Positions 34,705-42,979 of a DNA stretch of 64,000 nucleotides are shown piece by piece. The notes beneath the pieces were generated by a model. That model had not been told where the DNA came from, made no database searches, and saw only the letters and a list, made by a program, of their open reading frames with translations. Position 1 is the first letter of the stretch; every line of letters starts with the position of its first letter. Position numbers and translations under genes: made by a program. This stretch comes from Cupriavidus alkaliphilus (GTDB lineage: Bacteria > Pseudomonadota > Gammaproteobacteria > Burkholderiales > Burkholderiaceae). Where the stretch lies: the NCBI RefSeq assembly GCF_900094595.1, contig NZ_FMAD01000005.1, forward strand, positions 62,001-126,000. Reading direction: 5' to 3'.

Positions 34705-36084
34705 ATGACATCCACTACACATCGACTGCTGCGCGGCGGCCTGCTGGTGACCAGCATGGCACTAGCCGCGGCATCGTGGGCGAAGGTCACACCCGAAGAA
34801 CTCAAGCAGCTTGACGGCAACCTCACGCCGATGGGCGCCGAGCGCGCCGCCAGCAAGGACGGCGATGTGCCGGCGTGGAGCGGAAAGTGGCTGGGTGCGC
34901 CGCCCCACGTCAAGTATCAGCGCGGTGACCGCTATCCGGACCCGTATGCCGACGAGAAGCCGCTGTTCGTCATCACCGCGCAGAACATGGCGCAGTATGC
35001 CGAGCGGCTGACCGAAGGCCAGAAAGCGCTGTTCAAGAAGTACCCCGACACCTTCAAGATGCCGGTGTACCCCAGCCATCGCGACTTCCGCTTCGAGGAC
35101 GCCGCCTACAAGGACATCCGCACCTACGCCACCACCGTCAGCATGACGAGCGATGGCAACGGCCTGAAGGACGCCGGGCCCCAGGTCCCCTACCCGATCC
35201 CGAAGACCGCCATGGAGTTGCTGTGGAACCAGCGTTTCTCGGCGGCCATTGGCACCGAGAAGGCGCAGTACGACCAGGCCGTGGTCTATCCGAACGGCTC
35301 GATCGCCTGGGGGCGCGTCTCGTACAGCATCTTTTCGCCGCGCAACCACGGCAAGTTCGAGCCCAACAACCCCCTTAACGAGCGGACCTTCTTCCGCACC
35401 GCCACCGACCTGCCCCTGCGTGACCGCGGCCAGGTGATCGTCGGGTATGCCGTCTGGGACCAGGAAGGCTCGGATACCAACCGCACGTGGATCTACAACC
35501 CGGGCACCCGGCGCGTGCGCCAGGCGCCGGAATTCGGCTTCGACCAGCCCCAGGGCCCCGGCGGCTTCCGCACGGTGGATGACGACCGCCTCTTCAACGG
35601 CTCCGGCGAGCGCTACAACTGGAAGATCGTCGGCAAGAAGGAGTTCTACGTTCCGTACCACAGCTACAAGCTGATGAGCGCCGCAGTCAAGTACAAGGAC
35701 CTGCTGACCAACGGGCACGCCAATCCGGACGTCATGCGCTACGAACTCCATCGGGTATGGATCCTGGAGGCCACGCTGAAACCCGGCTTCCGCCACCAGT
35801 ATGCGAAGCGCGTGCTGTATCTCGACGAAGACACCTGGCAATCGGTTGCCGCCGACAACTACGACGGCCGCGGCCAGCTGTGGCGCACCAACCTGCAGGC
35901 GCTGGTCTACGCCTACGACGCGCGCCGCTTCTCCGCCGCTACGGTGTTCTACCATGACCTGATCTCGGGCGCCTACCTGGCAGACCGCCTGACCAACGAA
36001 GGGCCGATGGCAAAGCTGAACAACAGCCCCGAGTTCAACGAGGCCTTCTTCTCGCCCGACGCGGCGCGCGGTTCAGGCACCTGA
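34705..36084 (+). CDS. DUF1329 family outer-envelope protein
   Basis: A 459-residue exported protein. A signal peptide covers about residues 1-26 (LLRGGLLVTSMALAAASWAK). The rest is the DUF1329 domain, a LolB-like beta-rich fold, with VTPEELKQLDGNLTPMGAERAAS near the start and WIYNPGTRRVRQAPEFGFD in the middle. DUF1329 genes commonly occur with DUF1302, YCF48-like and RND genes in organisms that degrade lipophilic compounds; the function is unknown. The motif upstream links it to the steroid genes. A strong terminator follows. No DUF1302 partner is in the window. Confidence 0.9.
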   Translation: MTSTTHRLLRGGLLVTSMALAAASWAKVTPEELKQLDGNLTPMGAERAASKDGDVPAWSGKWLGAPPHVKYQRGDRYPDPYADEKPLFVITAQNMAQYAERLTEGQKALFKKYPDTFKMPVYPSHRDFRFEDAAYKDIRTYATTVSMTSDGNGLKDAGPQVPYPIPKTAMELLWNQRFSAAIGTEKAQYDQAVVYPNGSIAWGRVSYSIFSPRNHGKFEPNNPLNERTFFRTATDLPLRDRGQVIVGYAVWDQEGSDTNRTWIYNPGTRRVRQAPEFGFDQPQGPGGFRTVDDDRLFNGSGERYNWKIVGKKEFYVPYHSYKLMSAAVKYKDLLTNGHANPDVMRYELHRVWILEATLKPGFRHQYAKRVLYLDEDTWQSVAADNYDGRGQLWRTNLQALVYAYDARRFSAATVFYHDLISGAYLADRLTNEGPMAKLNNSPEFNEAFFSPDAARGSGT

Positions 36085-36101
36085 TCGCATCGTGATTGGC
36101 T

Positions 36102-36131
36102 GGGCGCCCTTTGGGGCGCCCTTCTTTTTTT
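36102..36131 (+). terminator. Intrinsic terminator after the DUF1329 gene
   Basis: An 8-bp self-complementary stem GGGCGCCC with a TTTG loop (36102-36121), then TTCTTTTTTT. Confidence 0.9.
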
Positions 36132-36160
36132 GGTTCTTTTCGATTTCAATGCCGCCAACA

Positions 36161-36349
36161 TCAAGAAGCCGGCAGCTCCTCCTCCACCACCCGTTCCAAC
36201 TGGGCCTTCACCAACCCCAGCAAGCAAAACGCCCCCAAGCTTCCTTCCCACCATTCGCTCTGCTGTTCCAGCAATGCAAGCACCCCATCAATACCGGCTG
36301 CCACCGCCGGAAGACTGTACCGCACCGAGGATAGATCGATTTCCGACAT
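36161..36349 (-). CDS. Hypothetical 62-residue helical protein
   Basis: I do not recognise the family. The product starts MSEIDLSSVRYSLPAVAAGI and continues with an alpha-helical, acidic sequence (LLEQQSEWWEGS, AQLERVVEEELPAS). AGGAGATCCT immediately before the ATG is a strong ribosome-binding site. No membrane segment is clear. It is convergent with the DUF1329 gene and stands at the edge of a 940-base gene-free stretch. It may be related in layout to the 116-residue gene at 28268. Confidence 0.6.
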   Translation of the reverse strand: MSEIDLSSVRYSLPAVAAGIDGVLALLEQQSEWWEGSLGAFCLLGLVKAQLERVVEEELPAS

Positions 36350-36816
36350 AGGATCTCCTATCGTTGCATGAAGGTCCACCGCACGACGCTATCGGAGGGC
36401 GGCGGGCCTGACGACGAGGGTGGAAACCGGGCACTTACCCCAATCCCGGTCAGCCTGTTGGCTGCCTCGCCCGGCCCGCCATGGAGGTGGGTGCGCGCGT
36501 ATGCGGACGCGGGCAACCGCAAGAGCGATTGCCCGGGGGTAAGGCTTCGAGTTTCCACACTCGGTCACCGTTGTTCGATGACAGCCCCAGTCTCCCGCGC
36601 TACGACGTGTGACGCGATAGGACGTTTCGCATTCCCATACGGACGCCGCATCCTGCCCTAACCTGACCGGCCAGCCAATAGCCAATCACCGAAACGCATC
36701 CTCACCGTGAAGCGCACGTTGGATTTTGAATGAATCTGGCAGCCTCTGTTCTGGAGCAACAGCGCATGCATGGATTCGGGGGCCTCCCTTCGTGGATACG
36801 CAGGCCCTCACCCCCG

Positions 36817-36842
36817 CCCCTCTCCCGCACGCGGGAGAGGGG
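36817..36842 (+). repeat. Dispersed palindrome, copy 5 (forward)
   Basis: CCCCTCTCCCGC-AC-GCGGGAGAGGGG, with the CTTCGTGGATACGCAGGCCC arm on its left. It stands without an obvious inverted partner. Confidence 0.9.
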
Positions 36843-37152
36843 CGCAAACAAGCGGGAGAGAAAAGCCGTTGGGCAAGCCCGCGACAGCGCCGTGCGAGCG
36901 CAGCGACGCACTCCGTGCCAGAGCCCAAAACCTGAGATAGGGAGCGCGCGCAGCGCAGCCGAAGGCGTCCCACCAATAACGTCGTTAGCAGGTTGCCACC
37001 GACCTAAAGTCGGGTTCGTCCATCCGCCCTCGAACGCCAGGCACATCCAGGTAGCGTCAGCAGGGTCGAACCACCAACCGCCGGACCGTAAGTCACCGCC
37101 ACTGGAAACACCAACGTCGCCTTAGCCAGCCGCTCAGGCGACGCGTTTCTTG

Positions 37153-37202
37153 CCTACTTCTTGTCGCTCGGACAAGAAGTAGGTCGCCGGCTACGCCGGC
37201 GA
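37153..37202. repeat. Tandem double-hairpin element
   Basis: A perfect 13-bp inverted repeat CCTACTTCTTGTC/GACAAGAAGTAGG with a 5-base loop (37153-37183) is followed directly by TCGCCGGC/GCCGGCGA with a 3-base loop (37184-37202). It resembles dispersed extragenic elements of Burkholderiales. It lies just after the last gene of the steroid operon and may also stop transcription. Confidence 0.7.
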
Positions 37203-37289
37203 AACAGCCACGCCAGTCAAGCACGACGGCCGTCCGCAGAGCCGAAGCCCGTTCCCATGACACCGCGCGCACTACCCGATCCGGGCGGA

Positions 37290-38081
37290 TCAGAACGTCA
37301 GCGGACGCTGCGCGGCATCGAGGCCGCCGTCGACGAAGACCACATTGCCGTGCATATAGGCCGCCTGCGGCCCACACAGGAAAGCGATCAGCGCAGCCAC
37401 CTCTTCCGCTTGCGCACGGCGGCGCAGCGGCGGCAGGAAATCGCGGATGGCATCGCCGTAGCGCGGGTCCGCCAGCCCCGCCTGCAGCAGCGGCGTTTCC
37501 ACCGCGCCCGGGGCCACCACGTTGAGGCGCACACCAGCCTGGCCCCAGGCGGCGGCACGCTGCCGGGCCGCCGCCGTCACCGCATGCTTGGAGCTGGCGT
37601 AGGCGATGTATCCGGCCTGCTCGCGCGTGGCTTCGGCTTGCGCGGCAGCGGCCAGCATGGCCAGCACCCCGGCCTCGTCATTGGCGAGGTAGGCATCGCG
37701 CAGCGGACTGCCCTCCCATGACTGCAGCGTCGCCGAGCTGGAAGACACCACCACGGCGCACGGCTGCGTGCCCTCGCGCAACGCATCGAACAAGCCATCC
37801 AGCAACGCCACCACGCCGAAGTAGTTGACCGACGCCACCAGCGTGGCGGGATCGACATGCGGCCCCAGGCCGGCGCAGCAGACCAGCTGGTCGATGCGGC
37901 CGCCCGACTGCGACAGCACCGCATCGATGGCGCCCGCGCGGCCCTGCGCAGTGGACAGGTCGGCCAGGATGTCCGCGTCGCGCAGGTCGACGCCGATCAC
38001 GCGGCAGCCGTCGGCCAGCATGCGCTGGCGCACCGCCGCGCCCATGCCGGAAGCGGCGCCGGTTACCACCACCGTTCTCAT
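37290..38081 (-). CDS. hsdA: 3alpha-hydroxysteroid dehydrogenase-like SDR
   Basis: A 263-residue short-chain dehydrogenase strongly resembling Comamonas testosteroni 3alpha-HSD/carbonyl reductase. It shares CAGLGP, SVNYFG, RAAAWGQAGVRLN, APGAVETPLLQAGL, DPRYG and the end VDGGLDAAQRP. The cofactor motif TGAASGMG is at 7-14 and the catalytic Tyr161/Lys165 (YASSK) are present. It oxidises the 3alpha-hydroxyl of steroids to the ketone. The gene starts two bases after kshA and is the last of the long minus-strand run. Confidence 0.88.
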   Translation of the reverse strand: MRTVVVTGAASGMGAAVRQRMLADGCRVIGVDLRDADILADLSTAQGRAGAIDAVLSQSGGRIDQLVCCAGLGPHVDPATLVASVNYFGVVALLDGLFDALREGTQPCAVVVSSSSATLQSWEGSPLRDAYLANDEAGVLAMLAAAAQAEATREQAGYIAYASSKHAVTAAARQRAAAWGQAGVRLNVVAPGAVETPLLQAGLADPRYGDAIRDFLPPLRRRAQAEEVAALIAFLCGPQAAYMHGNVVFVDGGLDAAQRPLTF

Positions 38082-38083
38082 GG

Positions 38084-39160
38084 TCAGTCCTCGAACACGT
38101 GCCGCAGCACCGGCGGCTCGATGTTGGCCAGGTTCATCTCGACCACGCGCCGCGCCACGCTGGACGGGCGTACCTGCTCCACGTCGGTATAGAACTGCTG
38201 GTACCAGTCGCGCATCTGGTACATCGGCCCGTCGCCTTCGCACAGCAGCGGGTTGTCGATGCGGATCTTGCTGTCCCAGATCGCCACGTCCTCGTAGAAC
38301 GCGGCGCGGGCCTGGTCCACATAGGCTTGCGCCATGGCCCGGTTCTGTTCATCGGACAGCCCGGGCACCTTCTTCACCAGCACGCCGTAGCGCAGCACGA
38401 AGCTGTTCAGGTCGATCGGCACATGGCAGTTCAGCAGCACCGAGTGGATCTCCTGGTCGCCCATGCGGCCGCTCATGTCGGTGATGTGGTAGGCCGGGCC
38501 GAAGTACGTCGACAGCGCCGTCAGCTGCGAGTCGCCGGAGAGCCGGGCGCTGCGCCCGATCATCAGCTGCGTGGCCTTGTGGTCTTCGAACAGGTTGGCG
38601 AAGTAGTCCACCGGCGCGCCATGGACCACGCCGAAGTGCGCCATGTCGGAGATGTTGTCGACCAGCTCGCGGCAGTTGGTGCGGATCACCATCTCGTCCA
38701 TGGCCCAGTCGGACCACTCGTCCGAGAAGCAGGCATCAATGCGCGGAATGGCAACTTCCGGCGGCGCCGGCCGGCCTTCGGGATCGTGCCAGATAAACAG
38801 CAGGCGGTTCTGCTCGCAGGTCTCCCAGGCGCCGATGCGCGCCTTGGGCGGCACCCGCTTGCAATAGGGGATGGACTTGCAGGCACCGTCGCCGCCCCAT
38901 TGCCAGCCGTGGAACGGGCACACCAGGTTGTCGCCCTGCACGGTGCCGGTGCTGAGGTCGGCGCCCATGTGCGGACAGTGGCCGTCGATCACGCGAATCG
39001 CGCCGGTCGAGTCGGAAAACGCCGCCAGGCGCCTGCCGAAGATGTCCAGCGTGTGCGGCATGCCGTCGCGGTAGCTGTCGGCCAGGCCCAGGCAATGCCA
39101 GCCGCGCGCGTAGCGGGCCTCGGGCGGGCGCGATTCGATCTTGTAGCCTTGTACGCTCAT
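38084..39160 (-). CDS. kshA: Rieske oxygenase, KshA-like 3-ketosteroid 9alpha-hydroxylase component
   Basis: A 358-residue Rieske non-heme-iron oxygenase. The [2Fe-2S] ligands are C62-x-H64 and C81-x2-H84 (CPHMGADLS, CPFHGWQWGGDG). The mononuclear iron site is D172-M-A-H175-F-G-V-V-H180. Shared blocks with actinobacterial KshA include RYARGWHCLG, the GTVQGD region and RIDNPLLCEGDGPMYQMR. KshA hydroxylates C9 of 3-keto-1,4-diene steroids, opening ring B. A reductase (KshB) is not encoded here. The start at 39160 follows AAGGAGAC, and a copy of the proposed operator lies 60 bases upstream. Confidence 0.88.
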   Translation of the reverse strand: MSVQGYKIESRPPEARYARGWHCLGLADSYRDGMPHTLDIFGRRLAAFSDSTGAIRVIDGHCPHMGADLSTGTVQGDNLVCPFHGWQWGGDGACKSIPYCKRVPPKARIGAWETCEQNRLLFIWHDPEGRPAPPEVAIPRIDACFSDEWSDWAMDEMVIRTNCRELVDNISDMAHFGVVHGAPVDYFANLFEDHKATQLMIGRSARLSGDSQLTALSTYFGPAYHITDMSGRMGDQEIHSVLLNCHVPIDLNSFVLRYGVLVKKVPGLSDEQNRAMAQAYVDQARAAFYEDVAIWDSKIRIDNPLLCEGDGPMYQMRDWYQQFYTDVEQVRPSSVARRVVEMNLANIEPPVLRHVFED

Positions 39161-39220
39161 GGCGTCTGTCTCCTTGAAATCCCGTGGGACCTTCAAGATA
39201 GGGGCGTCCGGCCCTGGCCT

Positions 39221-39238
39221 CATCGTCCCATCGGACTA
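39221..39238 (-). promoter_or_regulatory. Candidate steroid-regulon operator upstream of kshA
   Basis: On the minus strand: TAGTCC-GATG-GGACGATG, followed by AG. The dyad GTCC-N4-GGAC is perfect. It lies 60 bases before the kshA start in the 75-base gap after the flavin oxidoreductase gene. Confidence 0.6.
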
Positions 39239-40477
39239 CTGCAGCGCAACCATGCGGGTCAGTGCCGGGTCGTTGCCCGGGCCATGCACGCAGCTGACGC
39301 CGGCGGGATCGTAGATGCGCGCCACGCAGCCGTTGCAGCTGTCGCAGGCCGAACGCTGCAGCGTGCCGGCGCGCCAGCCTGCGACCAGCGCCGGGTCATG
39401 GATCAGCGCACGCGCCAAAGCCACGGCGTCGAAGCCCTCCCCCATCAGCTGCGCCACGTTGCCGAGCGACTTGACCCCGCCGATATAGGCCAGCGGCATC
39501 CGCACCGCCTGGCGCACCACGCGCGAGGCTTCGAGGAAATACAGTTCGCGGAAGGCCAGGTCGCGCGGCGTGCGCCGTTCCAGCATGGTGATGCCCAGGC
39601 GCGCCAGCGCGGTCGGCGCGGCGGCCTTCATCTGCGCGGTCGGCATCGGGCTGCCGAACAGCGCCCATGGGCTTTCCACGTTGCGCCCGCCGCTGAGCGT
39701 CAGCAGGTCGGCGCCCTCGGCTTCCAGCAGGCGCGCGGTCAGCGCCGAGTCGGCGGCCTCGTTGCCGCCCGGCACGCCGTCGCTGACGCTGAGCTTGCAG
39801 CACACCGCAAGCCCGGCGCCGACCGCGTCCTTGACCCGGCGCAGCACCGCGGCCGGAAAGCGGGTCCGGTTCTCCACGCTGCCGCCGAAGGCATCGCGCC
39901 GCCGGTTGCTCAGCGGCGACAGGAACTGATTGAGCAGGTAGCCGTGCCCCATGTGGATTTCCACCGCGTCGAAGCCGGCGTCGCGCGCCAGCCGCGCCGC
40001 CGCGGCAAACTGGCCGGCCACGCGCTCCATGTCCGGCGCGCGCATGGCGCGCTGGAAATACACGCCGTGCATCATGCCGAAGGCATTGAGGCCCGACGAG
40101 GCACTGCCCGGCGCCCGGCTGCCGCGGTGGCGCATGGTGGTGAACGAACCCGCGTGCGTGATCTGCAGGCAGGCCGCCGCGCCTTCGCGATGGACCGCGT
40201 CGGTCAGCACGCGCAGGTGCGGCACCTGCTCGGCGCGCATGCTGAGCTGGTGCGCGAAGGTCAGCCCGTCGTCGGCGACCGCCGCGTAGGCCACCGTGGT
40301 CATGCCGACGCCGCCCGCGGCCAGGTCGCGATGATGCTCGACCAGCGCCCGGGTCGGCAGGCCCTGCGGCGTCATGCCTTCATTCGCGCCGGCCTTGATA
40401 AAGCGGTTGCGCAGCGTCAGCGGGCCAATGCGAAGCGGCGTAAAGGCCGGCGCGGCGGAGGTCTGGATCGCGGGCAT
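39236..40477 (-). CDS. Old-yellow-enzyme-like NADH:flavin oxidoreductase
   Basis: A 413-residue FMN TIM-barrel protein. LTLRNRFIKAGANEGMTPQG, ITHAGSF, the DAVEIHMGHGYLLNQFLSPLSNRR block and CKLSVSDGVPGGN are typical of the 2,4-dienoyl-CoA reductase/BaiCD branch. A C-terminal cysteine cluster (CDSCNGCVARI) suggests an iron-sulfur site. The FAD/NAD(P) half of the long enzymes is absent. In this locus it could reduce an enone or dienone of a steroid or acyl-CoA; that is inference. It lies 22 bases after the RND exporter gene in the same operon. A separate promoter for kshA seems likely beyond it. Confidence 0.85.
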   Translation of the reverse strand: MPAIQTSAAPAFTPLRIGPLTLRNRFIKAGANEGMTPQGLPTRALVEHHRDLAAGGVGMTTVAYAAVADDGLTFAHQLSMRAEQVPHLRVLTDAVHREGAAACLQITHAGSFTTMRHRGSRAPGSASSGLNAFGMMHGVYFQRAMRAPDMERVAGQFAAAARLARDAGFDAVEIHMGHGYLLNQFLSPLSNRRRDAFGGSVENRTRFPAAVLRRVKDAVGAGLAVCCKLSVSDGVPGGNEAADSALTARLLEAEGADLLTLSGGRNVESPWALFGSPMPTAQMKAAAPTALARLGITMLERRTPRDLAFRELYFLEASRVVRQAVRMPLAYIGGVKSLGNVAQLMGEGFDAVALARALIHDPALVAGWRAGTLQRSACDSCNGCVARIYDPAGVSCVHGPGNDPALTRMVALQ

Positions 40478-40499
40478 GCGTTTTCTCCGGCAGCGAGGT

Positions 40500-42953
40500 T
40501 CAGGCCGTGTCGGACTTCAGGCCATGCGTCACCGGGCTCGGCTCGGCCCCGGCGGCAGCCCCGGCCGGCCGCGCGGCCGCGCCGCGGGCGCGGGCGCGCT
40601 CTTCCTGCTCCACGCCCAGCCAGGCCGCCAGCGCCGGCAGCAGCGACACCGCGCCGAACAGGTTCACCAGGAACATGAACGCCAGCAGGATGCCCATGTC
40701 GGCTTGGAACTTGAGCGCGGCAAAGGCCCACGTGCCCACGCCGATGCACATCGTCAGGGCGGTGAACAGCGCCGCCGAGCCGCGCTGGCGCATGGCCTCG
40801 GCAAAGGCCTGCGGCAGCGCCTGACCTTCCTCGCGGATCTGGTGCTGGATGCGCTCGTACAGGTAGATGCCGTAGTCCACGCCCACGCCCACGCCCAGCG
40901 TGATCACCGGCAGCGTCGACACCTTCAGGCCGATGCCCAGGCGCGCCATCAGCGCATTGCACAGTACCGACACCAGCGTCAGCGGCACGATGATGCACAG
41001 CACCGCGCGCCACGAGCGGAACGTCAGCAGGCACAGCAGCGTGATCGCGCCGAAGATCGCCAGCAGCATCGCCACTTCGGCCTCTTCCACCGCCTCGTTG
41101 GTCGCCGCCATCACGCCGATATTGCCGCCCGCCAGGCGGAAGGCCACGTTCGGGGTCTTGTCGCTGGCATTGAAGCGGCGGATCTCGCGGATGATGTGGG
41201 CGATGGTCGCGCCTTCGTGGTTGGCGGTGTAGATCAGCACCTGGATCGCCTGGCAGTTCGGCGTATTCATGCCGTTGTCGGGGTCGAAGGCCTTGGCGCC
41301 CTGGCTCAGGCCGGCGCTGTTGCGCGGCAGCGCCTCCCAGCGCGGGTTGCCCTCGTTGTACGCGCCGATCACCACCTTGGCCAGCGACGACACGCTCACC
41401 ACCGACTGCACGCCGGACACGCCGCGCATATGCATCTCGAAGCGCTCCACCGCACTCATCACCGGATAGTGCAGGCAGCCGTCGTCGAAGCCGGAGGGCT
41501 CGACCACCACGGTCAGCGCATCCGAACCGATGTTGTACTGGCTGACGATGCTGGCGCTGTCGCGGTTATAGCGCGAATCCGCGCGCAGCTCCGGCGCGCC
41601 GGTGCCGACATCGCCGATCTTCAGGTCGCGCGACTCGATCGCGCCGAAGGCCAGCAGCGCCAGCGCCGCGACGAACACGCCCAGCGCCGGCGCCGGGCGC
41701 GCCAGCGCGCCGAACCTGTGCCACAGGCTTCCCTGGCCGCTGGCGTGCGCTGCACGCGACGCGCGCGCCAGCGCCGACGGCTCCAGCCGCGTGTACGACA
41801 GCAGGATCGGCAGGAACACCTTGTTGGTCACGATCATCAGCAGCACGCCCAGGCAGGCGGTGATGCCGAGCTCGCGCACGATATCGATCTCGATGCGCAT
41901 GATCACCATGAAACCCAGCGCATTGGTCAGCAGCGCCACGGTGCCGGGAATGAACAGCTTGCGGAACGCCGCGCTGGCGCTGTCGGCCGGGCCATGCCCT
42001 TGCGCCACCTCCTGCTTCCACGCATTGGTCATCTGCACCGCATGCGAGACCCCGATCGAGAAGATCAGGAACGGCACCAGGATCGACATCGGGTCGATGC
42101 CATAGCCAAGCAGCGGCAGCAGCCCCAGCAGCCAGCCCACCGGCAGCAGCGCCACCACCAGCGCCAGCGCGGTGATGCGCAGCGAGCGCGTGTACAGCCA
42201 CAGCAGCAGCGCGGTGACGGCAAACGCCAGCGCGAAGAAGCCCATCACGCCGGCGATGCCGGCCTCGACATCGCCCACCAGCTTGGCGAAGCCGACGATA
42301 TTGACTTCGACATCGGTGCCGCCGAACTGCGCGCGGATCTTCTCGAGCTGGCGCGCCACCGAGCCGTAGTCGATGGTCTTGCCGGTGGCCGGATCGGTCT
42401 CGCGCAGCTCCGCGCGGATCAGCGCGGACTTCAGGTCATTGCTGACCAGGCGGCCGATCTGGCCGGAACGGGCCACGTTGCGCCGCACCTTGTCGAGCTC
42501 GTCCGGCGCGCCGGAAAAGCGGCCCGGCACTACCACGTCGCCGCGGAAGCCGGCTTCGGTGACCTCGGTGTAGCGCACGTTGGGCGTGAACAGCGAGAAC
42601 ACGCGCGAACGGTCCACGCCGGGGATGAAGAACACTTCATCGGTGGCGTGGCGCAGCTTGTCCATGAAGGCGGCGTTGTAGATATCGCCGTCGCCCTTCC
42701 AGCGCAGGCTCACCAGCACGGTATTGGCACCGGAGAAGGTGCTGGCGTACTTGGTGAACACCTGCATGTACGGGTGCTGCAGCGGGATCATCTTGTTGAA
42801 GCCGGGATCGAGCCGCAGGCGCGTGGCGGAAAAGCCCAGCGCCACGGTCACGGCCAGGCACAGCAACAGCAGCAGGCGACGCCGGCGCATCAGCGCGCCG
42901 GCGCAGGCATCGACGAAGTGGCCCAGGCGGCCGGAGGATTGGGGGCGGGTCAT
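40500..42953 (-). CDS. RND (MMPL, HAE3-type) exporter
   Basis: An 817-residue inner-membrane transporter of the RND superfamily with about 12 transmembrane helices in the usual 1+5, 1+5 layout. TM1 is LLLLLCLAVTVALGFSATRL; the conserved loop GVSHAVQMTNAW and the second-half GVGVGVDYGIYLYERIQHQI are hallmarks. Two large periplasmic domains lie between. HAE3/MMPL members move hydrophobic lipids or hopanoids. No membrane-fusion or outer-membrane partner is adjacent. It lies 26 bases after a YCF48-like gene, a pairing seen in lipophilic-substrate catabolic loci, so steroid traffic is plausible. Confidence 0.9.
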   Translation of the reverse strand: MTRPQSSGRLGHFVDACAGALMRRRRLLLLLCLAVTVALGFSATRLRLDPGFNKMIPLQHPYMQVFTKYASTFSGANTVLVSLRWKGDGDIYNAAFMDKLRHATDEVFFIPGVDRSRVFSLFTPNVRYTEVTEAGFRGDVVVPGRFSGAPDELDKVRRNVARSGQIGRLVSNDLKSALIRAELRETDPATGKTIDYGSVARQLEKIRAQFGGTDVEVNIVGFAKLVGDVEAGIAGVMGFFALAFAVTALLLWLYTRSLRITALALVVALLPVGWLLGLLPLLGYGIDPMSILVPFLIFSIGVSHAVQMTNAWKQEVAQGHGPADSASAAFRKLFIPGTVALLTNALGFMVIMRIEIDIVRELGITACLGVLLMIVTNKVFLPILLSYTRLEPSALARASRAAHASGQGSLWHRFGALARPAPALGVFVAALALLAFGAIESRDLKIGDVGTGAPELRADSRYNRDSASIVSQYNIGSDALTVVVEPSGFDDGCLHYPVMSAVERFEMHMRGVSGVQSVVSVSSLAKVVIGAYNEGNPRWEALPRNSAGLSQGAKAFDPDNGMNTPNCQAIQVLIYTANHEGATIAHIIREIRRFNASDKTPNVAFRLAGGNIGVMAATNEAVEEAEVAMLLAIFGAITLLCLLTFRSWRAVLCIIVPLTLVSVLCNALMARLGIGLKVSTLPVITLGVGVGVDYGIYLYERIQHQIREEGQALPQAFAEAMRQRGSAALFTALTMCIGVGTWAFAALKFQADMGILLAFMFLVNLFGAVSLLPALAAWLGVEQEERARARGAAARPAGAAAGAEPSPVTHGLKSDTA

Positions 42954-42979
42954 GATGGTTCGCGTCCGGTCGGTCGAGT

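Larger units (their letters stand above)
36350..37289. other. Gene-free stretch with two different repeat elements
   Basis: Frames here are short or repeat-derived. A dispersed palindrome lies at 36817 and a tandem-hairpin element at 37153-37202. The rest, about 36400-36750, shows no start signals or coding bias that I would trust. No tRNA-like cloverleaf was recognised. Confidence 0.5.

Noticed and set aside
36350-37150. tRNA, small RNA or CRISPR array in the gene-free stretch
   Set aside because: No cloverleaf, no regularly spaced direct repeats; only the two hairpin elements stand out.
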